64,000 nucleotides of DNA from Paulinella micropora (Eukaryota; Cercozoa; Imbricatea; Euglyphida). Below the pieces are notes generated by a model that was not told the DNA's origin, ran no database searches, and worked only from the letters and a program-made list of their open reading frames with translations. Location of the stretch: assembly GCA_009731375.1 (NCBI GenBank), contig BJOX01000337.1, forward strand, positions 308,095 to 372,094. Reading direction: 5' to 3'. Positions 50,022 to 60,244 of this stretch are shown here, in pieces; positions within the stretch are counted from its first letter, which is position 1; every line of letters starts with the position of its first letter. A program made the position numbers and the translations under genes.

Positions 50022-53000
50022 AGTAGTGGGCAGTTATGAGCAGCGACAAAAATGATGTGTCTGAGTTTCTCAGGAACCCAGAGAGTCCATTTGTCTGGTT
50101 GTGATGCATAGCGCCTGTGTTGGCCTTTGTACCACAAGAGACCGTCTCTCCACCCCATCTCCTTCTGTTGCTCCTTAATCTCCTTCGTCATTTTCAGCTC
50201 GTTCGGGTTCTTGTATAGCTGTATTAGCTCTTTGAACTCCGGATCGAGAGCCTGTTGCTGTCTCCATGCAGTGGGTGAGGCTATGTGGATAGTCCCATCC
50301 TCTAGCTGCACTCCTATCCTCTCAGGGTTTTCGTCTAACTCCTCCTTGTTCTCCTGCGGGGGTTCCGCATATGCTTCTTGCTTAATCTCTTCTTGTTTTA
50401 TCTCCGCCTTCATATTCTCATATGCTTCATAGGACCACTCAGCATCCTCGAGGACATGTGCTGTACAACATATCCCATGATCCGGACCTTGCGGGCTATG
50501 ACGTAGACCCGATCGGTTATATCGGACCCCTCTCGCCATCTGCATCGACTCGATATGATGCACTTCGTATGTGCAGTCTGGGGATAGATCCTCCATTTCT
50601 GCTGATGATACGAGAGCTGCCACTTCTGAGTGAAACTCTAGCCTGGAGAGGCTGTCAGCGACAACATTTCGCTTGCCGGGTAGATGGACCATTGTAAAAT
50701 TGAAACATGACAAGAATGCCTGCCATCTCGCTAGACGGCCAGTCTGTTCATGATTCATCAGCCATAGTAAATTCTGGTGATCAGTCCTTACTATAAACTG
50801 AGGTCCACCCCATAAATACTCTCTCAACCGTTTGAGGGCCCAGACCACCGCCAGTGCCTCTCTCTGTCTCGTACAATAGTTTCGCTCCGCCGAGCACAAC
50901 TTTCTACTTATAAACATGATCGGGCGCAACTTTTTCTCCTCATCTTCCTGTTGTAAGACTGCGCCGATCGCGAACTTTGATGCGTCTGTGTCGACTACGA
51001 ATTGCTTCGAAAAGTCGGGCATCATCAGCACGAGTCCGCCATCCTTCGGATCTTTGTAGATGAGATCTTTGAGCGTGTTGTACGCTTCTAAGGCTTCATC
51101 ATCCCACTTCTCAAAATCACCGAAGTCGATCATTCTCTCCAACTTAGCCCGAGTTGCACCCCAATTGGGTATGAACTGGCTGTAATATTGCGCCATCGCA
51201 AGAAATGAGTGCAGCTCTGTGCGATTCTTCGGCCTCTGCCGGCTCATGATCTCCTCCCTCTTCTCTTTGGATATCGAGACTCTATTGTAAGAGATTTCGT
51301 ACCCCAAATATGTCACGCTTGTCTTTGCGAGTTGACATTTCTTCAAATTACATTTCAGGCCAAATAGTTTGATACGCCTGAAAATGTCTGTTAGATGGTC
51401 GATGTGCTCTTCCATCGTATTGGAGTACACGATAATGTCATCGATGTAACAAAATGCGTACTCTCCCGCCTTCTGTCCTCTTCTCCTCATGAAACCTCCC
51501 TCTGTCTGGTCATCATATTTGCTACTCAGCATGCTTTGCATCGCTTTCTGAAAGAGTCCCGGGGCCTGTTTGAGTCCCATCGGAAGTACTTTCCACTGAT
51601 ATATCTCCATTCCTACTACAAATGCAGTCAGCCATCTGGACTTTTCATCCAGTGGAATTTGCCAGAAGCCATTCTTCAGATCAATGACTGAGTATAGCTT
51701 GGCGTTCCGCAATACTCGCCTTCCTTCTTCAAGAGTAGGTAATGGATTTCGTTCCTCCTCTAAAATTTTATTGACGCGGGCATAGTTAACCGTTAAGCGC
51801 CATTCTCCTCCCGGTTTAGGCACCAGTCTCGGTTGGGAAACTATTGGAGATGTCGATCTCTCAATGAAATCCTCATCGAGTAACTGCCGTGCTTGTTCTT
51901 CTGCGATCTTTGCTTCATGTATACTCAGATTTGCCCGTCGTGGCGCCGGTGAAGGCTCAGCACCTGGTATTTTACAAATAACCGCGGTGAAGTCTTCCGG
52001 CTTGACACCTCCCGCTTGAGGGGGGTCAAAAATCATTTTGTTCGCCTTCAATCTCTCTTTCAAAACCTCTTTCTCCTTCTCCGTACCTGCTCCTCCTGCC
52101 AATTTCTCGTCTATCGCCGCCTTAAACTCCTCCTCTGACATTCTCTTGTGATGCTTGAGGGGTGCTCTGTCCTCCTCCAAGCCCAACTCTTCTTCTGATA
52201 TATCGTCCATTCCCGTTTTTTCATATGTGGCAGTGTCTGGTTCGTCGTCCTCCGCCAGACCTACCAACATATCTATTAATCTCGCATATTGCAACGGAGC
52301 TTTTCGGGTGTAGAAACCATCGAAGCATGTGAATGCTTGAGGAATCAATTTCAACTTGTCCTGGTCTCTGAGCTTCCGCTTGTATGCACTGCTCTGCTCA
52401 CGAGTCCCGAGACGACAAGCCACCACTAAGTGTTGCTTCCGTGAGGGCACCGGTATCGGATGATCAATAAGCCGGTCCCGTATCTCCTGCGCCCATATCG
52501 CCTTCTCATTGTACGGGAGTATGACCGTATATGGTTTATTATTTTCAAAAAGAGTGCGCAGGCACTTTTTCACTTCTGTCAGTGAGCGCGGCCACGTAGG
52601 CTCGTCACCCCAGAATTCGGTAATAAAGCTTTTAATATCTTCTGCCGGGATATCAGGGAGTCGTCCCCTTCTCCTCGGTATAAACTCCTGTCTGTCCTTC
52701 TCTTCCACCTTTACGTGAAAGCAATACCCGTTGGTAATATATACATCGGCCCCTGCTCCTTCTTCAAATCTCGCCAACGATGGGCACCTTTTTCCCATGC
52801 ATATAATCTCCTCTTTCCTCTTTTCAATGAGATCGTCTATCGACTTTTTATCCCATTGTGTAGAGACTGTAGCCGTATAGACCTCCGCCTCTCTCTTGTC
52901 TGACAGGTTTGAACCATCTTTAGACACCGCGTCCGTTGGCATATATGCCTCATATGCGTGTGTAATGGCCACCTGTTTCCCTTCCGATGCTACCCCTAGG

Positions 53001-53134
53001 TGTAGGGCCTCGTATGAGTCAATAGCATGGAGAGAGTCGACAGTATATTCTTCTCCTGGCTCTACGCCGTATATGACTCTTTTGGCGGCGCAATCAATCA
53101 CTACGTTCATTGTCGCCAGTTGGTCGTACGACAA
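49955..53134 (-). CDS. Pol: protease end, spacer, reverse transcriptase, RNase H (retrotransposon)
   Basis: Copies element RNA into DNA and degrades the RNA strand. It begins with the C-terminal part of a retropepsin-like fold (MNVVIDCAAKRVIY). About 350 residues of unassigned acidic/basic sequence follow before the RT. RT blocks: RLVPKPGGEWR, VIDLKNGFWQIPL, LPMGLKQAPGLFQ and catalytic YIDDIIVYS (51423-51449). RNase H: VDTDASKFAIGAVL, REALAVVWAL, RTDHQNLLWL and GKRNVVADSLSR. The frame is the same as the upstream ORFs but is separated from them by TAA at 53165-53167. The first residues of the integrase finger (AAHNCPLL) are in this frame before it fails. Confidence 0.92.
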   Translation of the reverse strand: MSYDQLATMNVVIDCAAKRVIYGVEPGEEYTVDSLHAIDSYEALHLGVASEGKQVAITHAYEAYMPTDAVSKDGSNLSDKREAEVYTATVSTQWDKKSIDDLIEKRKEEIICMGKRCPSLARFEEGAGADVYITNGYCFHVKVEEKDRQEFIPRRRGRLPDIPAEDIKSFITEFWGDEPTWPRSLTEVKKCLRTLFENNKPYTVILPYNEKAIWAQEIRDRLIDHPIPVPSRKQHLVVACRLGTREQSSAYKRKLRDQDKLKLIPQAFTCFDGFYTRKAPLQYARLIDMLVGLAEDDEPDTATYEKTGMDDISEEELGLEEDRAPLKHHKRMSEEEFKAAIDEKLAGGAGTEKEKEVLKERLKANKMIFDPPQAGGVKPEDFTAVICKIPGAEPSPAPRRANLSIHEAKIAEEQARQLLDEDFIERSTSPIVSQPRLVPKPGGEWRLTVNYARVNKILEEERNPLPTLEEGRRVLRNAKLYSVIDLKNGFWQIPLDEKSRWLTAFVVGMEIYQWKVLPMGLKQAPGLFQKAMQSMLSSKYDDQTEGGFMRRRGQKAGEYAFCYIDDIIVYSNTMEEHIDHLTDIFRRIKLFGLKCNLKKCQLAKTSVTYLGYEISYNRVSISKEKREEIMSRQRPKNRTELHSFLAMAQYYSQFIPNWGATRAKLERMIDFGDFEKWDDEALEAYNTLKDLIYKDPKDGGLVLMMPDFSKQFVVDTDASKFAIGAVLQQEDEEKKLRPIMFISRKLCSAERNYCTRQREALAVVWALKRLREYLWGGPQFIVRTDHQNLLWLMNHEQTGRLARWQAFLSCFNFTMVHLPGKRNVVADSLSRLEFHSEVAALVSSAEMEDLSPDCTYEVHHIESMQMARGVRYNRSGLRHSPQGPDHGICCTAHVLEDAEWSYEAYENMKAEIKQEEIKQEAYAEPPQENKEELDENPERIGVQLEDGTIHIASPTAWRQQQALDPEFKELIQLYKNPNELKMTKEIKEQQKEMGWRDGLLWYKGQHRRYASQPDKWTLWVPEKLRHIIFVAAHNCPLLCCTRADKERICSFRDDSGGRR

Positions 53135-53164
53135 AAGAACAGATCCGTGGTATTCGGGGACAAC

Positions 53165-53899
53165 TTAAAAGTCCACTCGATATACTCGTCCGGATTTCAA
53201 TTTAAAATTTAAAGTGATGATGCCCGTTATATCCGTCCGACTACTAACTCCTTTCAAGGTGCCAGATGATTTTTTCATATTAGTTTCTAACCACTCATGG
53301 TGTTTCGTAGTAAATTTCTGGCCGACAATATTAATATTCGCCATAGTATCATTACCAACGTTTATAAAGGTATTTAATGTTTCACAAAAAAGGTTCGTAT
53401 AGCATAAAGCGTCTGGCCGGTGACTTTTTAAGGCCAATACAAGGAGCTTGTGTTCTAAAATCTGTATCCTTTTCTCGAGGTTCGCCTCCTCCTCCCTTTC
53501 CGCCGTTTTTGTAATGTCTTTTTGGGTATTGTTCACAGGCGAAGGATGATTGTCCTTGCTTTCTCTGTTTGAGACCGTGAGGAGAGGTTGATGTCCTCCA
53601 TCCTCCTTGTCTATTGTCAGTCTCGGCAAGTTGATAAGATTGATTGCCGGTTCTATTCTTAATTTCTTCGGCTGTGGCTGCGACAGGCCCGCCTGCTTTC
53701 TCTTTGCCAGCGCTTTACTCGCCTGCCTATTAGCAGCATGCACTGTTTGTTGTCGCGATGGGTGTACTGGTATTGTACTACCTTTGAGTTGGTCTGTGGC
53801 CTGCTGTGGGCTCTTAGACTCACTGGTACCCTTGGTTGGGACCTGCACAACGGTGTATCGTGCAATGCATGTTGTTCTGTTTTCTCCCTCCTTCTCTAG
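53165..53899 (-). CDS. Gag-pol linker and protease N-terminal half (retrotransposon)
   Basis: Open in the gag frame from the TGA at 53900 to the TAA at 53165. Basic, Lys/Gln-rich linker, then a coiled, Glu-rich stretch (REEEANLEKRIQILEHKLL) and a beta-rich end. Where a retropepsin would show D(T/S)G it has INVGNDTMANIN, so the usual catalytic Asp appears to be Asn. No separate ATG start is seen, which fits expression by readthrough from gag. Confidence 0.6.
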   Translation of the reverse strand, partial: LEKEGENRTTCIARYTVVQVPTKGTSESKSPQQATDQLKGSTIPVHPSRQQTVHAANRQASKALAKRKQAGLSQPQPKKLRIEPAINLINLPRLTIDKEDGGHQPLLTVSNRESKDNHPSPVNNTQKDITKTAEREEEANLEKRIQILEHKLLVLALKSHRPDALCYTNLFCETLNTFINVGNDTMANINIVGQKFTTKHHEWLETNMKKSSGTLKGVSSRTDITGIITLNFKLKSGRVYRVDF

Positions 53900-53906
53900 T
53901 CATTGG
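53900..53906 (-). promoter_or_regulatory. Candidate stop-codon readthrough site between gag and pol
   Basis: gag ends CAA TGA CTA G. UGA followed by CUAG is a known readthrough-promoting context in viral and some cellular genes. Gag and the following frame are in the same register with no other stop for 244 codons. Function is inferred. Confidence 0.55.
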
Positions 53907-56521
53907 ACTACCTCAAATCTGTTACCTGAGTCGGCATCAGTGTCGGTAGTGGTTGCGCCTGATGTCGCATAGGCCTGTGGTGCTGAGGAACTCGAGCTTG
54001 AGCTCGAGCCGTCTGCCCAGCCCCCATCTCTGTGGTACGGGCGCTCTGCGCTGCCGTATCCACCTCGGCCAACCCATCTTCCTCCTCCTCTACCTTGAAA
54101 TACACCTCTTCCTCCTCCTCTTCTCACAAATCCTCTCTCCCCCCCGCGAGTGTATGTGCCTCGTGCGAAAGGGGCTCCTCCTCCTCGATTGATTCCTCTC
54201 CCTCCTCCTCTTCCTCGTGTTCCACCTCCTCTACTTGCGGCTTCTATGGCTGCCGTCTTCTGATCATCTCTAGCGAAAAGAGAATTGATCACGTTAGCTA
54301 GTTCGTGGTCATGGTCCGCGACATCCTGTAATTTCCACCCCTGATCCTTGCGCGGTCGGCGCAGAACGGCGACGGTGTTGGTTTCGTCCGACCGTACGTT
54401 CTTGAGGAGTGTGTTTCGGATGCGGGTGTCCTCGACATCGTGGTTGTACGGGCATTTCTTATTTGTGTGTTTGAAGCATTGTGCCCGTGCCCACCAACGA
54501 ATACAAGGTGTGTTAGCTTCACGACTGTTCTCTCTTGGTCGCTTTCCTAGAGATCGTTGCGTATGTGCGGCTTGCGGTTGAGCAGAAGCCGATGCAGAAC
54601 CGATCAAGGATGCTGTCTGGCTGTCGAGCCTCTGACAAGCGGTCATTACTTCGGTCCACAACATTTTTGGGCTCACGGCCTTAGTCGTGGCCTCAAAGAC
54701 GCTCATCTCCAAAAAGTTCAAGTGCTTTACCTTGTCGAAGGTTTTGCAGTCTTGCATGAGCAGTGTGAGCTTATTTTTGTTGTAGACGTGCAAAGCACTG
54801 AGGAAATATAGGAGTATGGCTTTGTGGTTATAAAAGAGAGTGTACTGGGTGCCCACATTTGTTAAGACAGATGCAAGCTGAGTGACAGACTGCAACTGCT
54901 CCGATACTAAGTCGAAAATTTCAAACCCAATCAATGTGCCAGTGCACAAGTGTTGGTATCCACTTGCCTTAAAGTATCGAATGAGGGCAGCAATGGCCAG
55001 AGTACAACTCATCTCTGCATGTCCACCTTTCCTTGCTAGCTCCTCCTCTCCTCTGTACTTCTCGTAAGTTATACGATCAAAACCAGCTCCAAGGAGGGAT
55101 CGATCACAGAGATGTTCTAGGACTTCATACTCCTGCTCCACCTCACACTGGTTTTGCTGGAAGCATCTGTCCATCTCATTGAGCTTAGTCATGAGGGTCT
55201 TCTCTGTGTCAGCCTCATTGGCAGTGATAGCATAGAGCTTAAGGCCCCCTCCCCCAATTTTGATTTTAGCTAGGGCTGCCTGCAGCGCCTGCTTTTTCTT
55301 CTGGGAGTCAGTCAAGTTAATTACTGACCCTCCCCCTTGGGGTCCTCCTCCTGAGGGTCCTCCTCCTGCTTTCTTGGGAGCTGGGTTAGATGTGGTAGGT
55401 GGAGCCGTTGGCTGTGGAGCCACCCGTGCTACTGCCATTGCCACAGCTATCTTCTCCTTCTGCTCCTTCTCCTCTTTCTGTCTCGTCTCTTCTTCTTTCA
55501 CCTGTCGTGCTAGATGAGTCACGAACTGTGCAAGCCCTGTGGCACTAGAGAGGAAGTGTGCCTTTTCTCTCATGGAAGACTTATCAGCTCTGTTATTATT
55601 TGGGATTGTTGTGAGAGGGCCTTTAATGAGAGTGTGATTCTTCGTGTGGGCCCATTGTTTCCATGTTGGTTTTTGCTCCTTCCCCTCAAAGAGGCCCTTA
55701 TGGAGTTGTGTGAGGCGTTCAAGCACCTGACAAGACTGGTCAACTTCCTCGTAAACAGGATGTTGCCTTGTGTTGTCTTTCAGTGCTTTGTACATTTCGT
55801 TGTAAGCCCGTGTGAAGGCAGTTACAAAAGCCTCAAGGGCAAACTCAATGCCACTTTGGTTTCTACCTTCGAACTTTCTTTCTAGATTCTTGATATCAGT
55901 GGGGACACCACAGACAGACAGCCATGCTGCAGTTGTGCGTTTATTTTTCCACTGTATGTTTGTGCGTTCATAAAATTCCGCAACGAGCACAGCAGCGTAG
56001 AGTGTTGCAGATATGTCGTATATGTCGCACAGTGTAAGAGTGTCGCCATACTTGATATCCTGCAATGGCACTCTTTCGTGCTCAAACCTCACTTTGTTGA
56101 AGAGAGGCTTCGCAAGGCCGGGAATTTCGATCAGGAGGTTGCTTTGACCTTGTCCTGGTCTATTCCTTTTCTCGTAAGGAATGTAGATGTGTGTTTTATA
56201 ATAGGTTGGGTAGTTAAGGAAGAAGGACTCTTCATCATCATATGTAGCCAACTGTTCCCATGTATTTGGGATATTCTGGCCAACATCCTCCATCTCTCTC
56301 TCTGCCTCTGTCAATGGAGATCCTCCAGTCTGACCTGCACTCGCTTCTTGTGCATTACCCCCCCCTGTCGACTCTACATCGGCTGTATACGTATACTCCT
56401 CTCTCTCCTCTCCATCTCTATCCCCCCTCTCTTCTGAGTACTGAGTCTCCTGCTCCTCTCCTCCCTCACTAGGACCATAATCAGTTGGTGTCACACCAGC
56501 CTGCTCATTCTCGTCTTCCAT
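53903..56521 (-). CDS. Gag-like protein with CCCH finger and RGG boxes (retrotransposon)
   Basis: 873 residues from the ATG at 56521, which follows a (A)n-rich leader. The N-terminus is acidic and disordered. A globular region of about residues 85-330 is followed by a Lys/Glu coil (near 345), a Gly/Pro linker (near 375) and a second helical region (near 420-620). A C-x8-C-x7-C-x3-H cluster lies at residues 673-694 (54440-54505), then RGG/GRG repeats at about 763-824 and a Ser-rich tail. Gypsy Gags usually carry a CCHC knuckle, which is not seen here. Role as Gag is inferred from position and nucleic-acid-binding modules. Confidence 0.8.
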
Positions 56522-57153
56522 CTTATGTTATGAGAGTCACGTCTGCTTTTTTTTTTTTTTTTTTTCCTCTGTTATTCTTATCACTCTATGCAACCTTCTT
56601 CTCCTTCTTCCTTTTCTCTGTTGAAATAGTTATGGGGCGTCAGGCCCTACACAGAGATAACGATAGTTTGGTCAAAAGAGCTGTTTTGTAGAAGTCAGTC
56701 TGTCGTCGGACAGTGCTTCGATATTTGTCTTGCTCTTGTGTGAGAGATGCCAGTGTAATCTCTTCTGGTTTCTGCAGAGAAAATGCAAGGAAAATAGTTC
56801 AGAACAGAAAGTGGGAGTGCTTTGCTCGTTTTTCCTCTGTCTGTGTGTTTGTCTGATGTTTGTTTCGCACTTGTCCTACTTGGCTTTATGCAAGCAGCAA
56901 GAGGGAGTGGAGTAGGTGTGGTCTGGTGTCTTGTAGAAGAGCACACAGAAGCCAAATGTGCACAAGGGCTAAAGGTTATGCCAGCTTGTGACAAATTGAT
57001 CGCTTGTTTGTAAGTTTTTTTGTTGAGGATGAGTAGGAGTGTTTGTTTTCGTCTGATGTCTGTGCGACAGATCAGCGAAAAATAAATTTGTGCTTATCTG
57101 ATGTCTGTACGACAGATCAGAAAAGAAATCAGCCTTTAGCTATGGACTCCAAA
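56522..57153 (-). other. Leader region of the retrotransposon
   Basis: About 630 bp between the 5' LTR and gag. Directly after the LTR the element strand reads TTTGGAGTCCATAGC; the TGG could start a primer-binding site, but the following bases do not match a typical tRNA T-arm. No gene. Confidence 0.55.
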
Positions 57154-57381
57154 TGTACTATCCCCAACGATAGCTCAATGGAAGAGTAAGTCGGTAATAT
57201 AACCAAACACAATCCTCAAAAAAGAGAAGGATGTCTCGTTATATTAGCTCAGTGACGCAAAGACAAAAAGCAGCCAAAAGACTAGGATCAAATTTGCATT
57301 TCAGACGTGTCCGGCCAGACGAAATGTATANNNNNNNNNNCATAAGTTTTTTACCGGATAATTCGGGGGGTGATGTCCACA
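57154..57381 (-). repeat. 5' LTR (228 bp including 10 N)
   Basis: Partner of 47057-47269 with about ten substitutions. A 10-N gap is at 57331-57340. Confidence 0.92.
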
Positions 57382-58066
57382 CCTTTTGCAATGGGCTAAG
57401 TAGGTTTGAGGTTCAAAGTTTGGTTAGAGTTGAGTAAGGGTAAGAGGCATAATTTGGGTAAAACTGAGGCATGGTCTCCAGTGCAACGACGGTTTTGAGT
57501 GGGAAGTCTGTGGTGAGGAATTGGTTTAGGTTGATTATAGTATTTCGTAAGCTTTTCTAACTTATTTTAATTTTTACCTCTGTTTCCCCGCCGTGGTTGC
57601 ATTGGAAAAAACTGACCTTTACTTTAACATTTTCCTTTTTCACCCATATCACACGCAAACTTTTCTCACTGACCGTTCTATATATCTATCCTTCCACTTC
57701 ACCCAACCTACATCCGTATGATAACGGATGTAGGTTGGGTGACATGGAAGGATAGCCTCGGATAGAACGGTTAGTGAGAAAAGTTTGCGTGTGATATGGG
57801 TGAAAAAGAAAAATGTTAGAGTAAAGGTCAGTTTTTTCCAATGCACCCACGGCGGGGAAATAGAGGTAAAAATTGAAATAAGTTAGAAAAGCTTACGAAA
57901 TATTATAATAAAGCCTAGAGTAATAATTATCCATTAGCGTTAGTTGCTGGTAAATTAACGTAATGCCACATAAATTGTATTGTATCATATTTGGCCTAAT
58001 TTATTAGCTCCTCAGTGAGTTAATTACTTCCCCGGTTCGTTAGACCGGGAGCCTGCAGGGCGGGTG
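57382..58066 (+). repeat. Repeat G copy 1 (target of the retrotransposon)
   Basis: Together with about 47020-47056 this matches 58240-59033 in order: CCACGAGTGACYGTGCTC, the CCTTT site, GGTCT(T)CCAG, GAATTGGTTT, and the end GGGAGCCTGCAGGGCG. Copy 1 carries the palindrome at 57531-57911. No gene. Confidence 0.75.
57531..57911. repeat. Near-perfect 380-bp palindrome
   Basis: Arms of about 187 bp with a 6-nt centre (ATGATA at 57718-57723), with a few mismatches and a few single-base indels by eye. The inner arm is CCTACATCCGT/ACGGATGTAGG. Its RNA would form a very long hairpin. Confidence 0.9.
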
Positions 58067-58239
58067 AGGGAAAGGAAAAGTTTGATATGGTGAGATATGG
58101 TAGTTTCCATAAGTTATGTTATTGACAGTGGTAGTTATGTGGAGATAAGCAACGTGGAGTATCGGTTTCGACGGTAGGGCTATCACAAATCAGTGGCCTG
58201 TGGGAAGGATGTCCGTAGAGTCCGCCACTGCTCGGCATA

Positions 58240-59033
58240 TGTTAACAGGGGTTTATTAATACCAGACCACGAGTGACCGTGCTCACACCTTTGCCAAGTA
58301 CAAGTAAGAGCTAGTTTCAGTTTAGGGCAAGGATTAGATAGAGTGTAAGGTAAGTGTGTATGGTCTTCCAGGGCTTGTGAGGTAAGCTCACGACGAAGGT
58401 TCTCCAGGGCTTGTGAGTTAAGCTCACGACGACTGTTATGAACAGAAAGTCTGCGGTATTGAATTGGTTTTGGTTATGCAGTAACGAAGATAGGTAGGTT
58501 AAAGTGGAAGGATAAGTAGTACAGCCAGTGGGAAGAATACAAGTTGATATAGGAAAAAAGGAAATTATTAGAGTAAAAAAGAAATTTTCCCAGTGCACTT
58601 GGGGCGAGAAAATACTGATAAAAAGTAAAAAGTAAGATATATTTGATTAAACTGTATCGTATTACGTTAAACTTGAATTGTTGGTTCTTCGATAAGTTGG
58701 TTACGACTAAGAAGTGGCGTTTAGGTTAGGTACTGGAGTATGGATATAGATCCTCATGCATTGGATTAGTGGCATAGTTCCTTGTGAAAAATACAGTTGT
58801 TCTAGAAGGTATTGTCAATTGACTCCTTGAGTAGAGGTAAAGTTCCTTTTTAGCAAGTGTGGTAGAGATTACTGTAAATAGGTTGGTGGGTGACTCTGCG
58901 TAAACGTCTAGGTTGGGAGTTGGAGTAGTGATACAGTTATTTTTGAAGTCATTGGTAATTGGAGTAGAGTTATAGTTCCATTTGAGTAAGTTATTAGTCC
59001 CCCCGGTTAGTTAGGCAGGGAGCCTGCAGGGCG
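58240..59033 (+). repeat. Repeat G copy 2 (without the retrotransposon)
   Basis: Diverged paralogue of the retrotransposon's flanks. The target reads GTGCTCACACCTTTGCC, uninterrupted. It has only one arm of the palindrome (58495-58640). A 36-bp block with GGGCTTGTGAG is duplicated near 58371 and 58407. No gene. Confidence 0.75.
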
Positions 59034-59928
59034 AGCGGAACAGAGAGTCAGTATAGTTTAAGGTAAATATATGATAAAGTTAGATAGGGTTGGATAGGGC
59101 AATGGGCAATAGCCAGAGGTGTGGGTAGTGCTAACTGTCAGATCAAGCGTCCAGAGCAATGAGCGATCGGGGGTTGCAGGTTACAGGGCTTGAGTAGATC
59201 AGAAAAAGTTCGCATGGGGAGAATAGGAGAGGATCAGTTTAAGGGTAATCAAGGTAAAAAATAAATATAGATTATTTATTGATGCCTGTCCTTTTACTAA
59301 ACCAATTCCAACAACTTCGCCAATAACCCAATCTTCTTCACTTATATAAACTTGAATAAGGATCAAAGATGGCGGGAAAATCTGGGAGACTAGCAAACTT
59401 CCGAAGCCAAATTTTTAACTTGAACAACCAAGGCAACTTGAACACCAGCCAATTCCCGTTGCCCGGCCTAACGATAATATATTCCCGTCTCTGAAAAAGA
59501 GTAAAGTTCACTTCTAGTAATATTGTCGTTATCCGGTTAAGAGGGTTATTGATATTAACGACCTCTTATTGTGTCTGTTTGGACACACGGGTATATCAAG
59601 TTAATGTAGCACATACTGATCATAAGTTTACCTATCTCAACGGCGCCTACACTCAGCAGCGACTCCAGCCTTGAGATTCTGAGCGGTTAGGGCTCACTAT
59701 TTCAAATTTTTTCAAGAGGTGACGCTTCCGGGAATCTCTGATCGTTTCTGTCCCGAGTCACCTGCCCTTTTTTCCACACTATTAATAAATGCCCCACACT
59801 ATTGAAGTTGAAGTTGATATTAATATATAAATAAATATTAATATATACCGGGTCGGCCGGCAATAATCTAGTATATAAATAAACAATCTAAGTCCTGAAT
59901 CTGACGTTTATTTATTCAGATATTATAG
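59034..59928. other. Non-repetitive stretch, no gene supported
   Basis: Ordinary A/T-rich sequence. Short open frames only. Confidence 0.55.
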
Positions 59929-59980
59929 GTGACTTACCCGCCCGGATGGCATGATCATCGAATGCAACTAGCGGCGGCAG
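59929..59980 (+). CDS. Candidate exon of an unrecognised gene
   Basis: 52 nt between TATTATAG and a consensus GTGAGT donor. It reads VTYPPGWHDHRMQLAAA plus one base, phase 1 out. The next exon candidate at 60245 accepts phase 1. No family is recognised and no start is found. Confidence 0.3.
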
Positions 59981-60244
59981 GTGAGTATAAATTGAGGCTC
60001 GCAAGCCGACGCCGCGGCCGACGCGCCGGGTCTGCCCTCCCTCGGACCATCCGAGGCTTCCATATAAATACTACTGCAAGTCACGGTGGCACTTCTAGCC
60101 CCGCTGACGAGGCATAGAAAACTTAATTTTGACTCCAGTACTTGAATTGTCAAATGCAATAGCCTGTTTCCACTCATCTCTACGAATGAAATGTATTCTA
60201 TTACTAAAAGTTGATTGCAGACAATAATATATCAATAATATGAG

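Larger units (their letters stand above)
47053..57385 (-). mobile_element. Ty3/Gypsy-type LTR retrotransposon, 10.3 kb, degenerate
   Basis: Direct LTRs (47057-47269 and 57154-57381) start TG and end CA on the - strand. CCTT flanks both ends (47053-47056, 57382-57385) as a 4-bp target duplication. The order gag, protease-like region, RT, RNase H, integrase with a GPY-like module is that of the Gypsy group. The LTRs differ at roughly ten positions plus a few indels by eye, so the insertion is not recent. Coding breaks: TGA at 53900-53902 (possibly programmed), TAA at 53165-53167, a -1 shift near 50021-50023, and TAA at 49374-49376. Confidence 0.93.

Noticed and set aside
49374-53902. Stop-codon reassignment in the host code
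   Set aside because: Only three in-frame stops in about 2,800 codons of the element, and TAA ends the HDAC gene at the expected place.
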